A stretch of DNA of 64,000 nucleotides from Gaoshiqia sp050178015. GTDB taxonomy: Bacteria; Bacteroidota; Bacteroidia; Bacteroidales; Prolixibacteraceae. The number at the start of each line of letters is the position of its first letter. Position 1 is the first letter of the stretch. Both the position numbers and the translations under genes were made by a program. Of the stretch, positions 8,728 through 18,046 are shown in pieces. Where the stretch lies: assembly GCA_050178015.1 (NCBI GenBank), contig JBFXGM010000002.1:134800-198799 (forward strand). Direction: 5' to 3'. A model generated the notes under the pieces. The model was not told the origin of the DNA. It searched no databases and saw only the letters and a program-made list of their open reading frames with translations.

Positions 8728-9150
8728 ATGCTATCCATTCAAGTCAATTCGGTAGATGGGCTGAAGCAGGCAGCCAGGCAGCTTTTAGAAGTTTTCAAAG
8801 AAGACCGCATCTTTGCCTTTTACGGCAAAATGGGCGCTGGAAAAACGACTTTCATCAAGGCTTTGTGCCGTGCCATGGGGTCGGTTGACAACATCACCAG
8901 CCCGTCTTTTGCCCTGATAAACGAGTACGACACAGCAGGCGCTGACAAAATTTACCACTTCGACTTTTACCGCATCAAAGATGTAGGCGAAGCCCTCGAC
9001 ATTGGGTTTGACGATTATATTTACAGCGGCCAGTATTGTTTTATGGAATGGCCCGAAAAAATTGAGCCCCTGCTACCCGAACACCTCGTAGAAGTGCATA
9101 TTGAAGAAATCTCGCCCGCGGCCCGACTGATAAAAGCTTTCCGGGTTTAG
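8728..9150 (+). CDS. tsaE: tRNA threonylcarbamoyladenosine biosynthesis ATPase TsaE
   Basis: TsaE is the ATPase that works with TsaB and TsaD to make t6A at position 37 of ANN-decoding tRNAs. The 140 residues contain the P-loop GKMGAGKTT at 33-41, the switch-like SPSFALINEY, the conserved HFDFYRI and the MEWPEKIE block near the C-terminus. It is followed after 55 bases by alanine dehydrogenase on the same strand, an association I recall from other Bacteroidota; no functional reason is known to me. Confidence 0.95.
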   Translation: MLSIQVNSVDGLKQAARQLLEVFKEDRIFAFYGKMGAGKTTFIKALCRAMGSVDNITSPSFALINEYDTAGADKIYHFDFYRIKDVGEALDIGFDDYIYSGQYCFMEWPEKIEPLLPEHLVEVHIEEISPAARLIKAFRV

Positions 9151-9205
9151 GACGTTTTGATTATTGCCACAGAAAGAGTAACTTGGACGATCAATCCATC
9201 GGTAA

Positions 9206-10414
9206 ATGACAGAAAAAGAACATGCCCCGGAACTGGCAACCTTGTTTGTCCCCAAAGAAGAAATGCTGGAAATCCGCCGAAAAGGAAAGAAAATCACCAT
9301 CGGCATCCCGTCCGATTTTTCAAAGGTGGAATACCGGATCCCGCTGACCCCGGAGGCTGTTGAACTGCTCGTTTCGTACGGTCACGAAATCTACATAGAA
9401 ACCGATGCCGGAAAGGCTGCCAATTACACTGACGAAGAATACCGGAAAGCCGGCGCCGTGGTGGTCGATAAAAAAGCCGAAGTTTTTCAGTGCGACATTG
9501 TTTTACGTGTTTCCCCGTTTGACCAGGATGAAATTGAACTGCTCCGGGGCAACCAAACCCTGATTTCGAACTTGCAGCTACACACCCATTGCAGCGAATC
9601 GATTCACAACATGATGCGGAAAAAGGTAACTTCGATTGCCTACGAGTACATGGAAAATGAAGAAAACTGCTTACCGGTTGTGCGGTTGATGAGCCAAATT
9701 TCAGGTGCAACAGCCATCACCATTGCCAGCGAATACCTGAGCAATTCCCGCAACGGGAAAGGGGTCCTGCTGGGCGGGGTCACCGGAATTTCACCCACCG
9801 AGCTGGTAATCCTGGGGGCCACCACCGCTGCCGAATTCGCGGCCCGTGCGGCACTGGGACTGGGGGCCACCGTGAAGGTTTTTGACAACAACATATTCGA
9901 ACTGCGTCAGCTGGAAGAACGGCTTGGACAGCGCATTTTCACGTCGGTGCTGTACCCAACTGTTTTAAAAAAAGCATTAAAATCGGCCGATGTGGTTATG
10001 GGGGCTATGTCGTTCAACTCAAGCCCCAAATTCCGGGTTTCGGAAGAAATGGTACAACGGATGAAAAAGGGATCCGTGATTATCGACCTGAACATCAGCC
10101 AGGGAGGTTGTTTCGAAACCAGTCAATGTACCGATCTGAACAATCCAACCTTCGTGAAACACGGCATTGTTCACTATTGTGTACCCAACATGTCGTCGCT
10201 TGTTGCGCGAACAGCATCCATTGCGCTCAGCAATGTACTGACACCGGTCATTATCTCCATCGGCGAAATTGGCGGCATTCAGAACTACATCAAAAATTCG
10301 AAAGGATTCCGCAGGGGCATTTACATTTATAACGGGATTTTGACTAACCACGATCTGGGCGAAAAACTCAATCTGCAAGCCAAAGATATCGATTTGTTGC
10401 TGGCTGTATTTTAG
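9206..10414 (+). CDS. ald: Alanine dehydrogenase
   Basis: NAD-dependent interconversion of L-alanine and pyruvate plus ammonia, or a closely related amino-acid dehydrogenase of the AlaDH/PNT family. The 402 residues show the N-terminal AlaDH/PNT domain (IGIPSDFSKVEYRIPLTPEAV, conserved Arg and Lys near residues 40-95) and the Rossmann domain (VILGATTAAEFAARAALGLGATVKVFDN, about 200-230), then VIIDLNISQGGCFETS. It is in line with tsaE. Its stop codon (TAG 10412-10414) overlaps the stop of the convergent pullulanase gene, so no terminator fits between the two. The product could be a paralogue with different substrate preference. Confidence 0.88.
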   Translation: MTEKEHAPELATLFVPKEEMLEIRRKGKKITIGIPSDFSKVEYRIPLTPEAVELLVSYGHEIYIETDAGKAANYTDEEYRKAGAVVVDKKAEVFQCDIVLRVSPFDQDEIELLRGNQTLISNLQLHTHCSESIHNMMRKKVTSIAYEYMENEENCLPVVRLMSQISGATAITIASEYLSNSRNGKGVLLGGVTGISPTELVILGATTAAEFAARAALGLGATVKVFDNNIFELRQLEERLGQRIFTSVLYPTVLKKALKSADVVMGAMSFNSSPKFRVSEEMVQRMKKGSVIIDLNISQGGCFETSQCTDLNNPTFVKHGIVHYCVPNMSSLVARTASIALSNVLTPVIISIGEIGGIQNYIKNSKGFRRGIYIYNGILTNHDLGEKLNLQAKDIDLLLAVF

Positions 10415-12348
10415 TGCGCCAGGATCATCATGGAAACCGGAGGAACCATCACTGTATTAGTTTCCAGCCGGCGGATGCCCTGCATGTCAATCTGGTCTTC
10501 AACGCAGAGTACCGTCCAGCGCCCATTCTGCGGCAGTTCAACTTCCACTTCGGTTTCCCTGGCATTAAAAATCAGTTGCATCCTCTGCCAATCGTAATCA
10601 TTAAACACACCTTCAAGACTATACGAAACAATGCCTATTTGATAAACGGGTGAAAATTTGAGATGCCTGTGAACATCTGAAGCTGATCTTAGCCTGAAGC
10701 AGGGAAAACTTTTCCGAAATTCAATCAGTTTTTTAACATAGGTAAAAACATCCTGATATTCCATCTTTCGCGACCAGTCTAATTGATTGATCTTATCCGG
10801 TGACTTGTATGAATTGTGATTTCCGAACTTGGTACGGCAAAATTCAACCCCTGCATGTAAAAAAGGAATTCCTTGAGAGGTGAGCACCAGCGCCACTGCC
10901 AGCTTGTGCATTCGTTTAATCCGTTCAGGCGATGCTTCCGGGCAACTATGGGCGAGCTTGTCAAACAAGGTGTAATTGTCGTGGCACGATACGTAATTGA
11001 CACACTGCCATGGCTCCTGCGCCCAGGCATGCGAAGAGCTTTCAACATAACTGTAAACGATCTGCGGATGATAACAAGCAGCAGCGATGCCAAATTTGAT
11101 GGCCTCTTCGTGCAGTGTTTTTCCATTCACAAAACCTTTTCCGTTACCGTCAAAGTTGTTCCCTTTCAGTGCATCCCGAAAGTCGTCGTTAAAGCAGGCC
11201 ACCCCGTCGAGTTGGGAAACATTCGCCTTCACAGCCCGATACTGCTCGGCCAAAGGGCTTTGATCAGCCGTCCATCCTTCGCCGTACAAAAGGATACCAG
11301 GCCGCAACACATTCAGAGCCGAGCGAATTTCATTCATCGTCTGCGTGTCGTGAATTCCCATCAGGTCGAAACGAAACCCATCGATATGAAATTCGGTTGC
11401 CCAATAACGAACAGAGTCAACTATGAACTTCCTAACCATCGCACGTTCGGAAGCAATTTCGTTTCCGCAACCACTCGCATTCGAGAATCCACCGCTCCGG
11501 TTCTGACGGTAATAATACCCCGGCACCGTTTGGTTGAACCACGAGCGGCGTGTGTAGCCGGTATGATTGTACACAACGTCCATCACCACGCCAATTCCGG
11601 CCTCGTGAAGAGACATCACCAACTGTTTAAATTCGGTAATACGCGAAGTGTTTTCCGGATTGGAAGCATAACTGCCCTCCGGCGTGTTGTAATTCAACGG
11701 ATCATAACCCCAGTTGTATTTCTCATCCGGACGAAGTTCATCCACCGAATAGAAATCGGCCACGGGGAGCAAGTGTACGTGGGTGATTCCCAACTCCTTC
11801 AGGTGACTGATACCTGTTGCTACCCCTTCGGAGCTACTCGTTTTCTTCTCCGTAAATGCCAGGTATTTCCCCTTGTTTGTCATTCCCGAATTGGAAGCTA
11901 TCGAAAAATCACGGACATGCAGTTCGTAAAGAATGGCATCCACCGGATTTTCCAAGGCAACAGGTTTGTCGTTCTCCCAGCCTACGGGATTTGTTTCTTC
12001 GGGTCGGAAAAAAAGGCCTCGCTTACCGTTACCGCCCACCGCACGGGCATCAACTCCCGGCGTTTCGTTCAGCCAATCACCATCATTCACCCGAAAGGTA
12101 TAGTACAGCCCTGCAAGATCGCCATCCAATTCAAGTTTCCAGCACCCCTGCTCCGCAGGGACGAGTTCATCAATCCGAATGGGGGTTCCGCCATGGCTCT
12201 GCCTGTAAACCAAAAACTGAACCGCCTGGGCCGTGGGTGCCCAGATTTTGATACTGGCTCCTTTTTCGGTAAGGAAAACGCCAAGATCATCGCCGCCATA
12301 AAACGGAAAAGTTGAAAAGTCGATATGATTAAATTTCCAGTTGCGCAT
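10411..12348 (-). CDS. pulA: Type I pullulanase (GH13)
   Basis: Debranching enzyme that cleaves alpha-1,6 links in pullulan, glycogen or amylopectin. The 645-residue protein has an N-terminal CBM48-like domain (about 15-120) and a GH13 barrel. The type I pullulanase signature YNWGYDP is at 211-217; DVVYNH at 257-262; nucleophile Asp328 in GFRFDLMG; acid/base Glu357 in LLYGEGW; Asp457 in SCHDN. There is no signal peptide, so it probably acts in the cytoplasm on stored glycogen or imported oligosaccharides. The start codon overlaps by one base the stop of the upstream small membrane protein gene. Confidence 0.95.
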   Translation of the reverse strand: MRNWKFNHIDFSTFPFYGGDDLGVFLTEKGASIKIWAPTAQAVQFLVYRQSHGGTPIRIDELVPAEQGCWKLELDGDLAGLYYTFRVNDGDWLNETPGVDARAVGGNGKRGLFFRPEETNPVGWENDKPVALENPVDAILYELHVRDFSIASNSGMTNKGKYLAFTEKKTSSSEGVATGISHLKELGITHVHLLPVADFYSVDELRPDEKYNWGYDPLNYNTPEGSYASNPENTSRITEFKQLVMSLHEAGIGVVMDVVYNHTGYTRRSWFNQTVPGYYYRQNRSGGFSNASGCGNEIASERAMVRKFIVDSVRYWATEFHIDGFRFDLMGIHDTQTMNEIRSALNVLRPGILLYGEGWTADQSPLAEQYRAVKANVSQLDGVACFNDDFRDALKGNNFDGNGKGFVNGKTLHEEAIKFGIAAACYHPQIVYSYVESSSHAWAQEPWQCVNYVSCHDNYTLFDKLAHSCPEASPERIKRMHKLAVALVLTSQGIPFLHAGVEFCRTKFGNHNSYKSPDKINQLDWSRKMEYQDVFTYVKKLIEFRKSFPCFRLRSASDVHRHLKFSPVYQIGIVSYSLEGVFNDYDWQRMQLIFNARETEVEVELPQNGRWTVLCVEDQIDMQGIRRLETNTVMVPPVSMMILAH

Positions 12349-12893
12349 TATGAAAATAAACTTTTACGAAGCGTGATAAACCTGGACGTATATTTTCGTC
12401 CGCGGGTATCCTGCACAATTACTTTTGCCCAATAATAGGTAGCCAGACTGCGATCGTGTTCATGGAAAACACCCAGGTTGATGCGAAGTTCATGGGTTTT
12501 ACCGGCCTCCAGGTAAAGCGGGTAAATTACGTACCGGTCCATCCCTTTCAGCTTAAACTTACGGACCGACCATAGCTTACGGAACATCAGAACCGGTGCT
12601 TGCACGTCCACGTCTTTCCGCTTATTGTTTTTTACCCGCAACGTCAACGTTCGCGGTCTGTATTTCCGGTCCTTCAGCAACTCAACCTTTAGCCTGCCGA
12701 AGGAAAAAAGGGAACGATTTTTCGTGGTAGCCGCTTTTTTATTCCGTAGTTTGCTCAGCAGAAAAAATACCAAGGGCAAAGCCAGTATGATTAAAATAAT
12801 CAACAGAAGCTTGCCGGGTTCGGCGCCAACTTCGGTTTGAGAATACGAGAGCACCGGGGAAAAAAACAGGACCAATAAAAAAAGGTTCTTCAT
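12348..12893 (-). CDS. Small membrane protein of unknown function, upstream of pullulanase
   Basis: I do not recognise the family. The 181 residues begin with a signal peptide (FLLVLFFSPVLSYSQT, cleavage expected near 18-20), followed by a single membrane segment (LLLIILIILALPLVFFLL, about 28-46) and a basic, beta-rich domain with repeated Arg/Lys clusters (KDRKYRPRTLTLRVKNNKRKD, KAGKTHELRINLGVFHEHD). The C-terminal domain would face the cytoplasm if the first segment is cleaved. Its stop overlaps the pulA start, so the two are translated from one message, but nothing in the sequence ties it to glycan metabolism. Confidence 0.75.
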   Translation of the reverse strand: MKNLFLLVLFFSPVLSYSQTEVGAEPGKLLLIILIILALPLVFFLLSKLRNKKAATTKNRSLFSFGRLKVELLKDRKYRPRTLTLRVKNNKRKDVDVQAPVLMFRKLWSVRKFKLKGMDRYVIYPLYLEAGKTHELRINLGVFHEHDRSLATYYWAKVIVQDTRGRKYTSRFITLRKSLFS

Positions 12894-12918
12894 GTTAACA
12901 GCTTTTGCCTGTAAAAGT

Positions 12919-12946
12919 AAAAAAAGTACGGTGTCATGGCACCCGT
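12919..12946 (-). terminator. Possible terminator after the LytTR regulator
   Basis: On the minus strand ACGGGTG, loop CCATGA, CACCGT followed by ACTTTTTTT. The stem has one bulge; it lies about 50 bases past the LytTR stop. Confidence 0.5.
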
Positions 12947-12997
12947 GTTAACACTTTACCGAAAAGAAAATCACCGCATTCCAATCCATTAGACCGG

Positions 12998-13747
12998 TTA
13001 AAAATTGAGCGTGTCCTTCAGGTTTTTGTAGCCCGATTTGCTCACCTTCAGTTTCGTCTTGTCTTTCAGGATGACCAAGTAGGACTCTTTTTCGTATTGC
13101 TGGATTTCGGCAATGTGGGCTACATTTACGATGTAGGACCGGTGAATGCGAATGAAGTCATTCGGATCGAGGTTGGTTTCGAAGAACTTCATGGTCTTTT
13201 GCTTCATGTGCCGTCCATCTTCGGTGTAAAGCATCACATAATCGTCAAGTGACTCAATGTAACGAATTTGCCCCGTCAGAATGATGCTGATTTTGTGCCG
13301 GTCCTTCACCACCACGCGGTCCAAATACCGTCCGGTAGAAAATTCGCTGAGGCGTTCCAGTTTTTCGGCGTTGTTTTCCTGGCTGGCCACGCGGCTGGCA
13401 ACCTTGTCAATGGCTGTCAGCAACCGATCTTTGGAAAACGGTTTGAGCAAATAATCCACCGCGTTAAACTCGAACGCTTTCAGTGCAAACTGGTCGTATG
13501 CGGTGGTGAAGATAATTTCGGGCTTGTGGTCAAGCAATTGCAACATTTCGAACCCGGTGATCTTCGGCATCTGAATATCGAGAAAAACCAGGTCGGGCTT
13601 GAGTTCATTAATTTTTTGGACACCCTCGAACCCGTTCTCGCATTCGCCCAGCAAATTGATTTGTGGATGATCTTTCAGGTATGATTTCAGCAGGCCGCGT
13701 GCCAGCTCTTCGTCCTCAACAATTAAAACATTCAACTTTTCGCTCAT
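12998..13747 (-). CDS. LytTR-family response regulator
   Basis: Transcription regulator of the AgrA/LytR type. The 249 residues consist of a receiver domain (1-120; acidic pocket EDEE at 11-14, phosphoacceptor Asp57 in FLDIQMP, Lys in LLKPFSKD) and a C-terminal LytTR DNA-binding domain (about 145-245; RYIESLDDYVMLYTEDGRHMKQKTMKFFE, FIRIHRSYIVNVAHI). It follows the LytS-type kinase by only 5 bases, so the two form a two-component pair. Targets are unknown; LytTR proteins bind direct repeats, and the linked LiaF-like genes upstream are the obvious candidates. Confidence 0.95.
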   Translation of the reverse strand: MSEKLNVLIVEDEELARGLLKSYLKDHPQINLLGECENGFEGVQKINELKPDLVFLDIQMPKITGFEMLQLLDHKPEIIFTTAYDQFALKAFEFNAVDYLLKPFSKDRLLTAIDKVASRVASQENNAEKLERLSEFSTGRYLDRVVVKDRHKISIILTGQIRYIESLDDYVMLYTEDGRHMKQKTMKFFETNLDPNDFIRIHRSYIVNVAHIAEIQQYEKESYLVILKDKTKLKVSKSGYKNLKDTLNF

Positions 13748-13752
13748 GGTTT

Positions 13753-14793
13753 TTATTTTTTAGGGAGCATTAATTCTACCTTATAGCTTGTCCGGTTATC
13801 GGTAATCCGAATCAGGTTGGGATTTCCGTAGATCAACTCCAGACGTTGCCTGATGTTACGCAGGCCGATCCCTTCACCTTTGCTTTTTACCGATTCCGGA
13901 TCGTAATCGTTTTCGATGGTCAGATGAAAATAAGCCTGTTCGGGCCGACAGGAAACGCGTATGGACACAGGGCTTGTGGCTTCGTAAACGCCGTATTTGA
14001 TGGCATTTTCAAGCAAGGGCTGCAGGATCATATTCGGGATCCGGGCTTGCAGGCAGGCTTCTTCAACCTCAAAAACAGGGAGCAGCTTCTTCCCGAACCG
14101 AACCTTTTCAATTCCCAGGTACCGCTTGATATTTTCCAGCTCGTCGAGCAACGACACCGTTTCCTCCCTGTTATGTTGCAAGGAGTAACGCATGAAGGCA
14201 GATAAGTTAATCACCATTTCCTGCGCTTTTTGAGGGTTGCTGATGGTTAACGAAGAGATGGAGTTCAGGCTATTGAATAAAAAGTGCGGGTTAATTTGAG
14301 ATTTAAGTGCGTTCAGCTCGGCATCGCGGACCAGCGATTTCAGTTCGGCTTCGCGCTTAATTTTTTCTTTTAACGAATCGTAATATCCTAATGCATAGAA
14401 AAAGACCACATAGCCGGCATACATTAAATAGCCAGCCAGGATATTGGATGGAAGCGCCCTATAGAAATTATCCAGATAAATTTCGTTTACCATTCCCACC
14501 GCAACGAAACCCATGTAAAGCCAGATGGCATTGAGAATTGATGCCGCAACCAAGTGGAACATCACATTCCACAGCCAATCATTTTCATTCAATCCGTTGT
14601 AGCGGATCAGGTACCAAATACTGGCGCCCAGAATAGGATACAACAGGAAAAGGTGCACCGATTCCAGCAAGGAGGCTTCCAGGTTCATATTGTTCCAAAA
14701 GGCTTGCAACAAACTGTTTCCCAGCCCCATTACCAGCCAAAACAGCCCGTAATAAAGAATCAATATCCGGTTATTAAAAAACGGGTGCTTCAC
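13753..14793 (-). CDS. LytS/YehU-type sensor histidine kinase
   Basis: Membrane kinase of the His_kinase (PF06580) family. The 346 residues begin with four membrane segments (about 10-30, 45-63, 78-100, 117-137) without a large periplasmic domain, followed by a short coiled coil (LKEKIKREAELKSLVRDAEL), the phosphoacceptor His170 in INPHFLFNSLNS, and a HATPase_c domain (N box ILQPLLENAIKYGV, G box KGEGIGLRNIRQRL). With so little outside the membrane it may sense the bilayer or a partner membrane protein; the LiaF-like protein encoded 42 bases upstream is a good candidate partner. Confidence 0.94.
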   Translation of the reverse strand: MKHPFFNNRILILYYGLFWLVMGLGNSLLQAFWNNMNLEASLLESVHLFLLYPILGASIWYLIRYNGLNENDWLWNVMFHLVAASILNAIWLYMGFVAVGMVNEIYLDNFYRALPSNILAGYLMYAGYVVFFYALGYYDSLKEKIKREAELKSLVRDAELNALKSQINPHFLFNSLNSISSLTISNPQKAQEMVINLSAFMRYSLQHNREETVSLLDELENIKRYLGIEKVRFGKKLLPVFEVEEACLQARIPNMILQPLLENAIKYGVYEATSPVSIRVSCRPEQAYFHLTIENDYDPESVKSKGEGIGLRNIRQRLELIYGNPNLIRITDNRTSYKVELMLPKK

Positions 14794-14835
14794 TCGTCCA
14801 GGAATTATCGGTTATTATTAAATGCTGAAGTCCTT

Positions 14836-15537
14836 TTACACATGTTTTATTTCCACACCGCCAAACGCCGTAATTCCCTTAATGACGATTGTTTTTGACG
14901 GATCGTAATTGCCGGTTTGGAATGTATCGCCGCGCTTGTCGGTAAAAGCGCCGAAAATGGTGGTCACCTCGTTGCGCACATTCCAGTCGAGCGGCACCTT
15001 CATCCCGGTTCCTCCAAAAATGCAAATGCAGTCGATAATAGCGCCTTGCGGGGCAAGTTTGGCCTTGCGAAAGTCATACTCGATGCCCCCGAAGATTGAC
15101 GTGGACCGTCCGCCTTTCAATTCTTGCGAGTTGATAAATATCTCGCGACCGCCAAAGATGACAAAATCGTCAAATTGGTCAATCGACTTGTCAACGGGCC
15201 CTTGCTCAATTTGCCGGGTACAGCCTTTCTGCCTGTACAACAACGCCACGCCAACGGCAACCAACACCAGCGGCCAGTAGATGCGCCGCACCTCGCGCGG
15301 AACAACCACCAGTTCGGGCAGAATGAAAAAACCGCCAATTGCAATTAGTACTACCCCACCCACACGGTTTCCGGCAAGCAAGGAAAATATTCCAATTGCG
15401 ATTAACAGCATTTGCCACGAAATCAGTAAATCAGCAATTCCCCAGGGAATAATATTCAGCCGCTGCAAAATCAAAATGCCCCCGATCACAATCAGCACAA
15501 CCCCCAGGTAAAAACGTTTATTTCCTCTTTGTTCCAT
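14836..15537 (-). CDS. LiaF-like membrane protein (DUF5668 region plus LiaF C-terminal beta domain)
   Basis: The 233 residues resemble LiaF, the partner or inhibitor of envelope-stress kinases in Firmicutes. Four membrane segments fill about residues 8-100 (LGVVLIVIGGILILQRL, MLLIAIGIFSLLAG, GGVVLIAIGGFFILPEL, WPLVLVAVGVALLYR). The C-terminal part (about 125-233) is a beta-rich repeat domain with the characteristic FGG steps (VIFGGREIFI, SIFGGIEYDF, CIFGGTGMKV, TIFGAFTD, TAFGGVEIKHV). It lies directly upstream of the LytS-type kinase and downstream of a second DUF5668-like protein, suggesting a LiaF-kinase-regulator module. Confidence 0.85.
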   Translation of the reverse strand: MEQRGNKRFYLGVVLIVIGGILILQRLNIIPWGIADLLISWQMLLIAIGIFSLLAGNRVGGVVLIAIGGFFILPELVVVPREVRRIYWPLVLVAVGVALLYRQKGCTRQIEQGPVDKSIDQFDDFVIFGGREIFINSQELKGGRSTSIFGGIEYDFRKAKLAPQGAIIDCICIFGGTGMKVPLDWNVRNEVTTIFGAFTDKRGDTFQTGNYDPSKTIVIKGITAFGGVEIKHV

Positions 15538-15633
15538 AATCTAGTATCTTTCGTTGGCAACAGGTACTCGCTGCCGTTCCGTTCCCGAATTTAAAAATAA
15601 TCCACAAAAGCACACCATCTTTTCGCAAGCCGC

Positions 15634-16038
15634 TTATAAAAGCTTTGTCAAAAGAATTATCCCGACAATAATCAGCAACACGGGGAAGAATATGATAGCC
15701 AAAATACCGGGTATTATCAGATGTGGCATAAAGAGCAACACGGCAAACACCAACAATAAAATGCCAATTCCACGATGACCGATGACCAGCAGTACACCGG
15801 CAATCAGCAAAAGAACCGGCAGGCCAAATGTCCAGGCATGGACACGGAAAATTGTAAATATACCGGCAATTGCATGACGAATAGACTCCACAGCCGGAAA
15901 CCCAAGCTGCCAACCAAATTCTTTCAAGATCCAAAGCAACCCAACAATGATCAGGATGGTGCCTAAAAACGAACCGCCCCGCCGCTTTTCCGGATTGGAT
16001 TGCGAACCATATTGCCTGCTATTTTGCTGTCTTTCCAT
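15634..16038 (-). CDS. DUF5668/LiaI-like membrane protein
   Basis: A 134-residue membrane protein. The ATG at 16038 (MERQQNSRQYG) is preferred over a longer frame starting at 16167, because the extra 43 residues have no family character. After a polar N-terminus the protein has three to four hydrophobic segments with the IVGLLWILKEFGW motif typical of LiaI/LiaF transmembrane (DUF5668) regions, then very hydrophobic stretches (LPVLLLIAGVLLVIGHRGIGILLLVFAVLLF). It precedes the LiaF-like gene by 96 bases and is likely the first gene of the envelope-sensing operon. A role beyond this is not visible. Confidence 0.78.
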   Translation of the reverse strand: MERQQNSRQYGSQSNPEKRRGGSFLGTILIIVGLLWILKEFGWQLGFPAVESIRHAIAGIFTIFRVHAWTFGLPVLLLIAGVLLVIGHRGIGILLLVFAVLLFMPHLIIPGILAIIFFPVLLIIVGIILLTKLL

Positions 16039-16237
16039 GATTTTACGTTCTAATGAATTCGAAGTAAAGCTAACACTTCCGCCAAAAACAGCCGAAAACA
16101 GATCGGTTAACGGAAGTGATTCATCGGTAAGACCAACATTCATACGAATCAGGCAAGGGCCTGCCAAATCGAAAAACCGGTAATTATCTGATTTTACGGG
16201 CCGGTAGATCCGGCCTGAAAGTTCGATTCGATTTTTG

Positions 16238-16286
16238 AAAAATAGGAAAAGAGGTTATCCAAAAACGATTTTTGAATAACCTCTTT
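16238..16286 (-). terminator. Terminator after glnS
   Basis: Arms AAAGAGGTTAT (16248-16258) and ATAACCTCTTT (16276-16286), an 11-bp perfect stem with an inner CAAAAA/TTTTTG extension. On the minus strand it is followed by TTTTCCTATTTTT. It lies 62 bases past the glnS stop and separates glnS from the DUF5668 operon. Confidence 0.85.
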
Positions 16287-16348
16287 CAAAACAGGATTAG
16301 TATCACGTTCTTACGAACAGTGTGTTGTTTCTCGCAAAACTTGCTGTA

Positions 16349-18046
16349 CTATTTATGTTTGTGCTTGGCCCAGGTGTCGCGTAGCTGTGCGGTCCGGTTG
16401 AAAACCAATTTTTCTCCGCAGCTGTCCAGGTCAACATTAAAATAGCCCAAACGCTCGAACTGAAACGAGTCCAATGGCTTGGCCCCCTTCACAAACGGCT
16501 CGATATAACAATCGGGAAGAACCTGAAGCGAATCCGAGTTCATGAATTCTTTGAAATCGATATCTTTGTGCCCATCCGGTTCTTCATCCGTAAACAAACG
16601 GTCGTACAGGCGCACTTCTGCCTTCACATTCTCAGTAGCCGACACCCAATGCAAGGTTGCTTTTACTTTTCGACCGTCGGGTGAATTTCCGCCGCGCGAA
16701 GCCGGATCGTACGTGCAGCGTAACTCGATAACCTTACCGGTTTCATCTTTCACCACTTCGTTGCAAGTAATAAAATAGGCGTAACGCAGGCGCACTTCGG
16801 TCCCCGGCGACAGCCTGAAAAATTTCTTCGGCGGGTTTTCCATAAAATCATCGCGTTCAATATAAAGCTCGCGGGTAAAGGGCACCTGGCGCGTACCGGC
16901 TTCGTGGTTCTCAGGGTTGTTAATAGCTTCCATCTCTTCAACCTGACCTTCGGGATAGTTGGTAATAACCACCTTCAACGGATCGAGCACGCCCATCACA
17001 CGTTGAGCATGTTTGTTCAGGTCTTCGCGCACGCTATGTTCCAATAAGGCGACATCAATCACGCCGTCCACTTTCGTAACGCCAATGCGGTCGGAGAAAT
17101 TACGGATTGATGCCGGAGTATAACCACGGCGGCGCAGTCCCGAAATGGTCGGCATACGCGGATCGTCCCACCCTTTAACATGCTTATCTTTCACCAGTTC
17201 CAGCAGCTTGCGCTTGCTCATCACCGTGTATGTCAGGTTCAAACGGGCAAACTCAATTTGCCGCGGACGGTAGTCGCTGTCCATCAGCTGGTCGATAAAC
17301 CAGTCGTACAGCGGGCGGTGCACTTCAAATTCCAGGGTACAGATGGAATGGGTAATGCCCTCCCAAAAATCGCACTGCCCATGGGCAAAGTCGTACATGG
17401 GGTAAATGCACCATTCGTCGCCGGTGCGGTGGTGCGGGGTTTTCATGATCCGGTAAATGATCGGGTCGCGCATGTGCATGTTGGGCGATGCCATATCAAT
17501 TTTGGCACGAAGGACGCGGTCGCCTTCATTAAATTCACCGGCTTTCATCCGCATAAAAAGGTCGAGGTTCTCCTCAACCGAACGGCCCCGGAACGGGCTT
17601 TCCATCCCCGGCCGGGTTGGCGTACCCTTCTGGCTACTGATGGTTTCAGCGTCCTGATCGTCCACATAAGCTTTGCCATCGCGGATCAGTTTCACGGCAA
17701 AGTCAAACAGTTTCCCGAAATAGTCGGACGCATAATATTCGCGGTCTCCCCAGTCAAATCCTAGCCAGCGCACATCTTCCTTGATCGAATCCACATACTC
17801 GGTTTCTTCTTTGGTGGGGTTGGTGTCGTCAAAACGCAGGTTGGTCAACCCATTGTATTTCTGAGCGGTCCCAAAATTCAGGCAAATCGACTTGGCATGT
17901 CCGATATGCAAATATCCGTTGGGCTCGGGCGGGAAACGGGTATGCACCCGGGCCCCGTTCTTTCCGGCTTTTATTTCCTCTTCAACAATTTGATGAATGA
18001 AGTTTTTCTTGACCACCATTTCTTTTTCAGGACTACTTTCGCTCAT
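16349..18046 (-). CDS. glnS: Glutamine--tRNA ligase
   Basis: Class I aminoacyl-tRNA synthetase charging tRNA-Gln. The 565 residues hold the family marker PPEPNGYLHIGHAKS (39-53, HIGH at 47-50), the GlnRS-specific RFDDTNPTKE and the KMSKS equivalent VMSKRK at 275-280, followed by the two beta-barrel anticodon-binding domains (about 340-550). The presence of GlnRS is compatible with direct charging rather than the GatCAB route. It stands alone between folB (divergent) and its own terminator. Confidence 0.97.
   Translation of the reverse strand: MSESSPEKEMVVKKNFIHQIVEEEIKAGKNGARVHTRFPPEPNGYLHIGHAKSICLNFGTAQKYNGLTNLRFDDTNPTKEETEYVDSIKEDVRWLGFDWGDREYYASDYFGKLFDFAVKLIRDGKAYVDDQDAETISSQKGTPTRPGMESPFRGRSVEENLDLFMRMKAGEFNEGDRVLRAKIDMASPNMHMRDPIIYRIMKTPHHRTGDEWCIYPMYDFAHGQCDFWEGITHSICTLEFEVHRPLYDWFIDQLMDSDYRPRQIEFARLNLTYTVMSKRKLLELVKDKHVKGWDDPRMPTISGLRRRGYTPASIRNFSDRIGVTKVDGVIDVALLEHSVREDLNKHAQRVMGVLDPLKVVITNYPEGQVEEMEAINNPENHEAGTRQVPFTRELYIERDDFMENPPKKFFRLSPGTEVRLRYAYFITCNEVVKDETGKVIELRCTYDPASRGGNSPDGRKVKATLHWVSATENVKAEVRLYDRLFTDEEPDGHKDIDFKEFMNSDSLQVLPDCYIEPFVKGAKPLDSFQFERLGYFNVDLDSCGEKLVFNRTAQLRDTWAKHKHK

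Noticed and set aside
10873..12315. A 480-codon open frame on the plus strand opposite pulA
   Set aside because: It lies antisense to a clearly coding pullulanase with all catalytic residues; composition is that of a mirrored frame and no family is recognisable.
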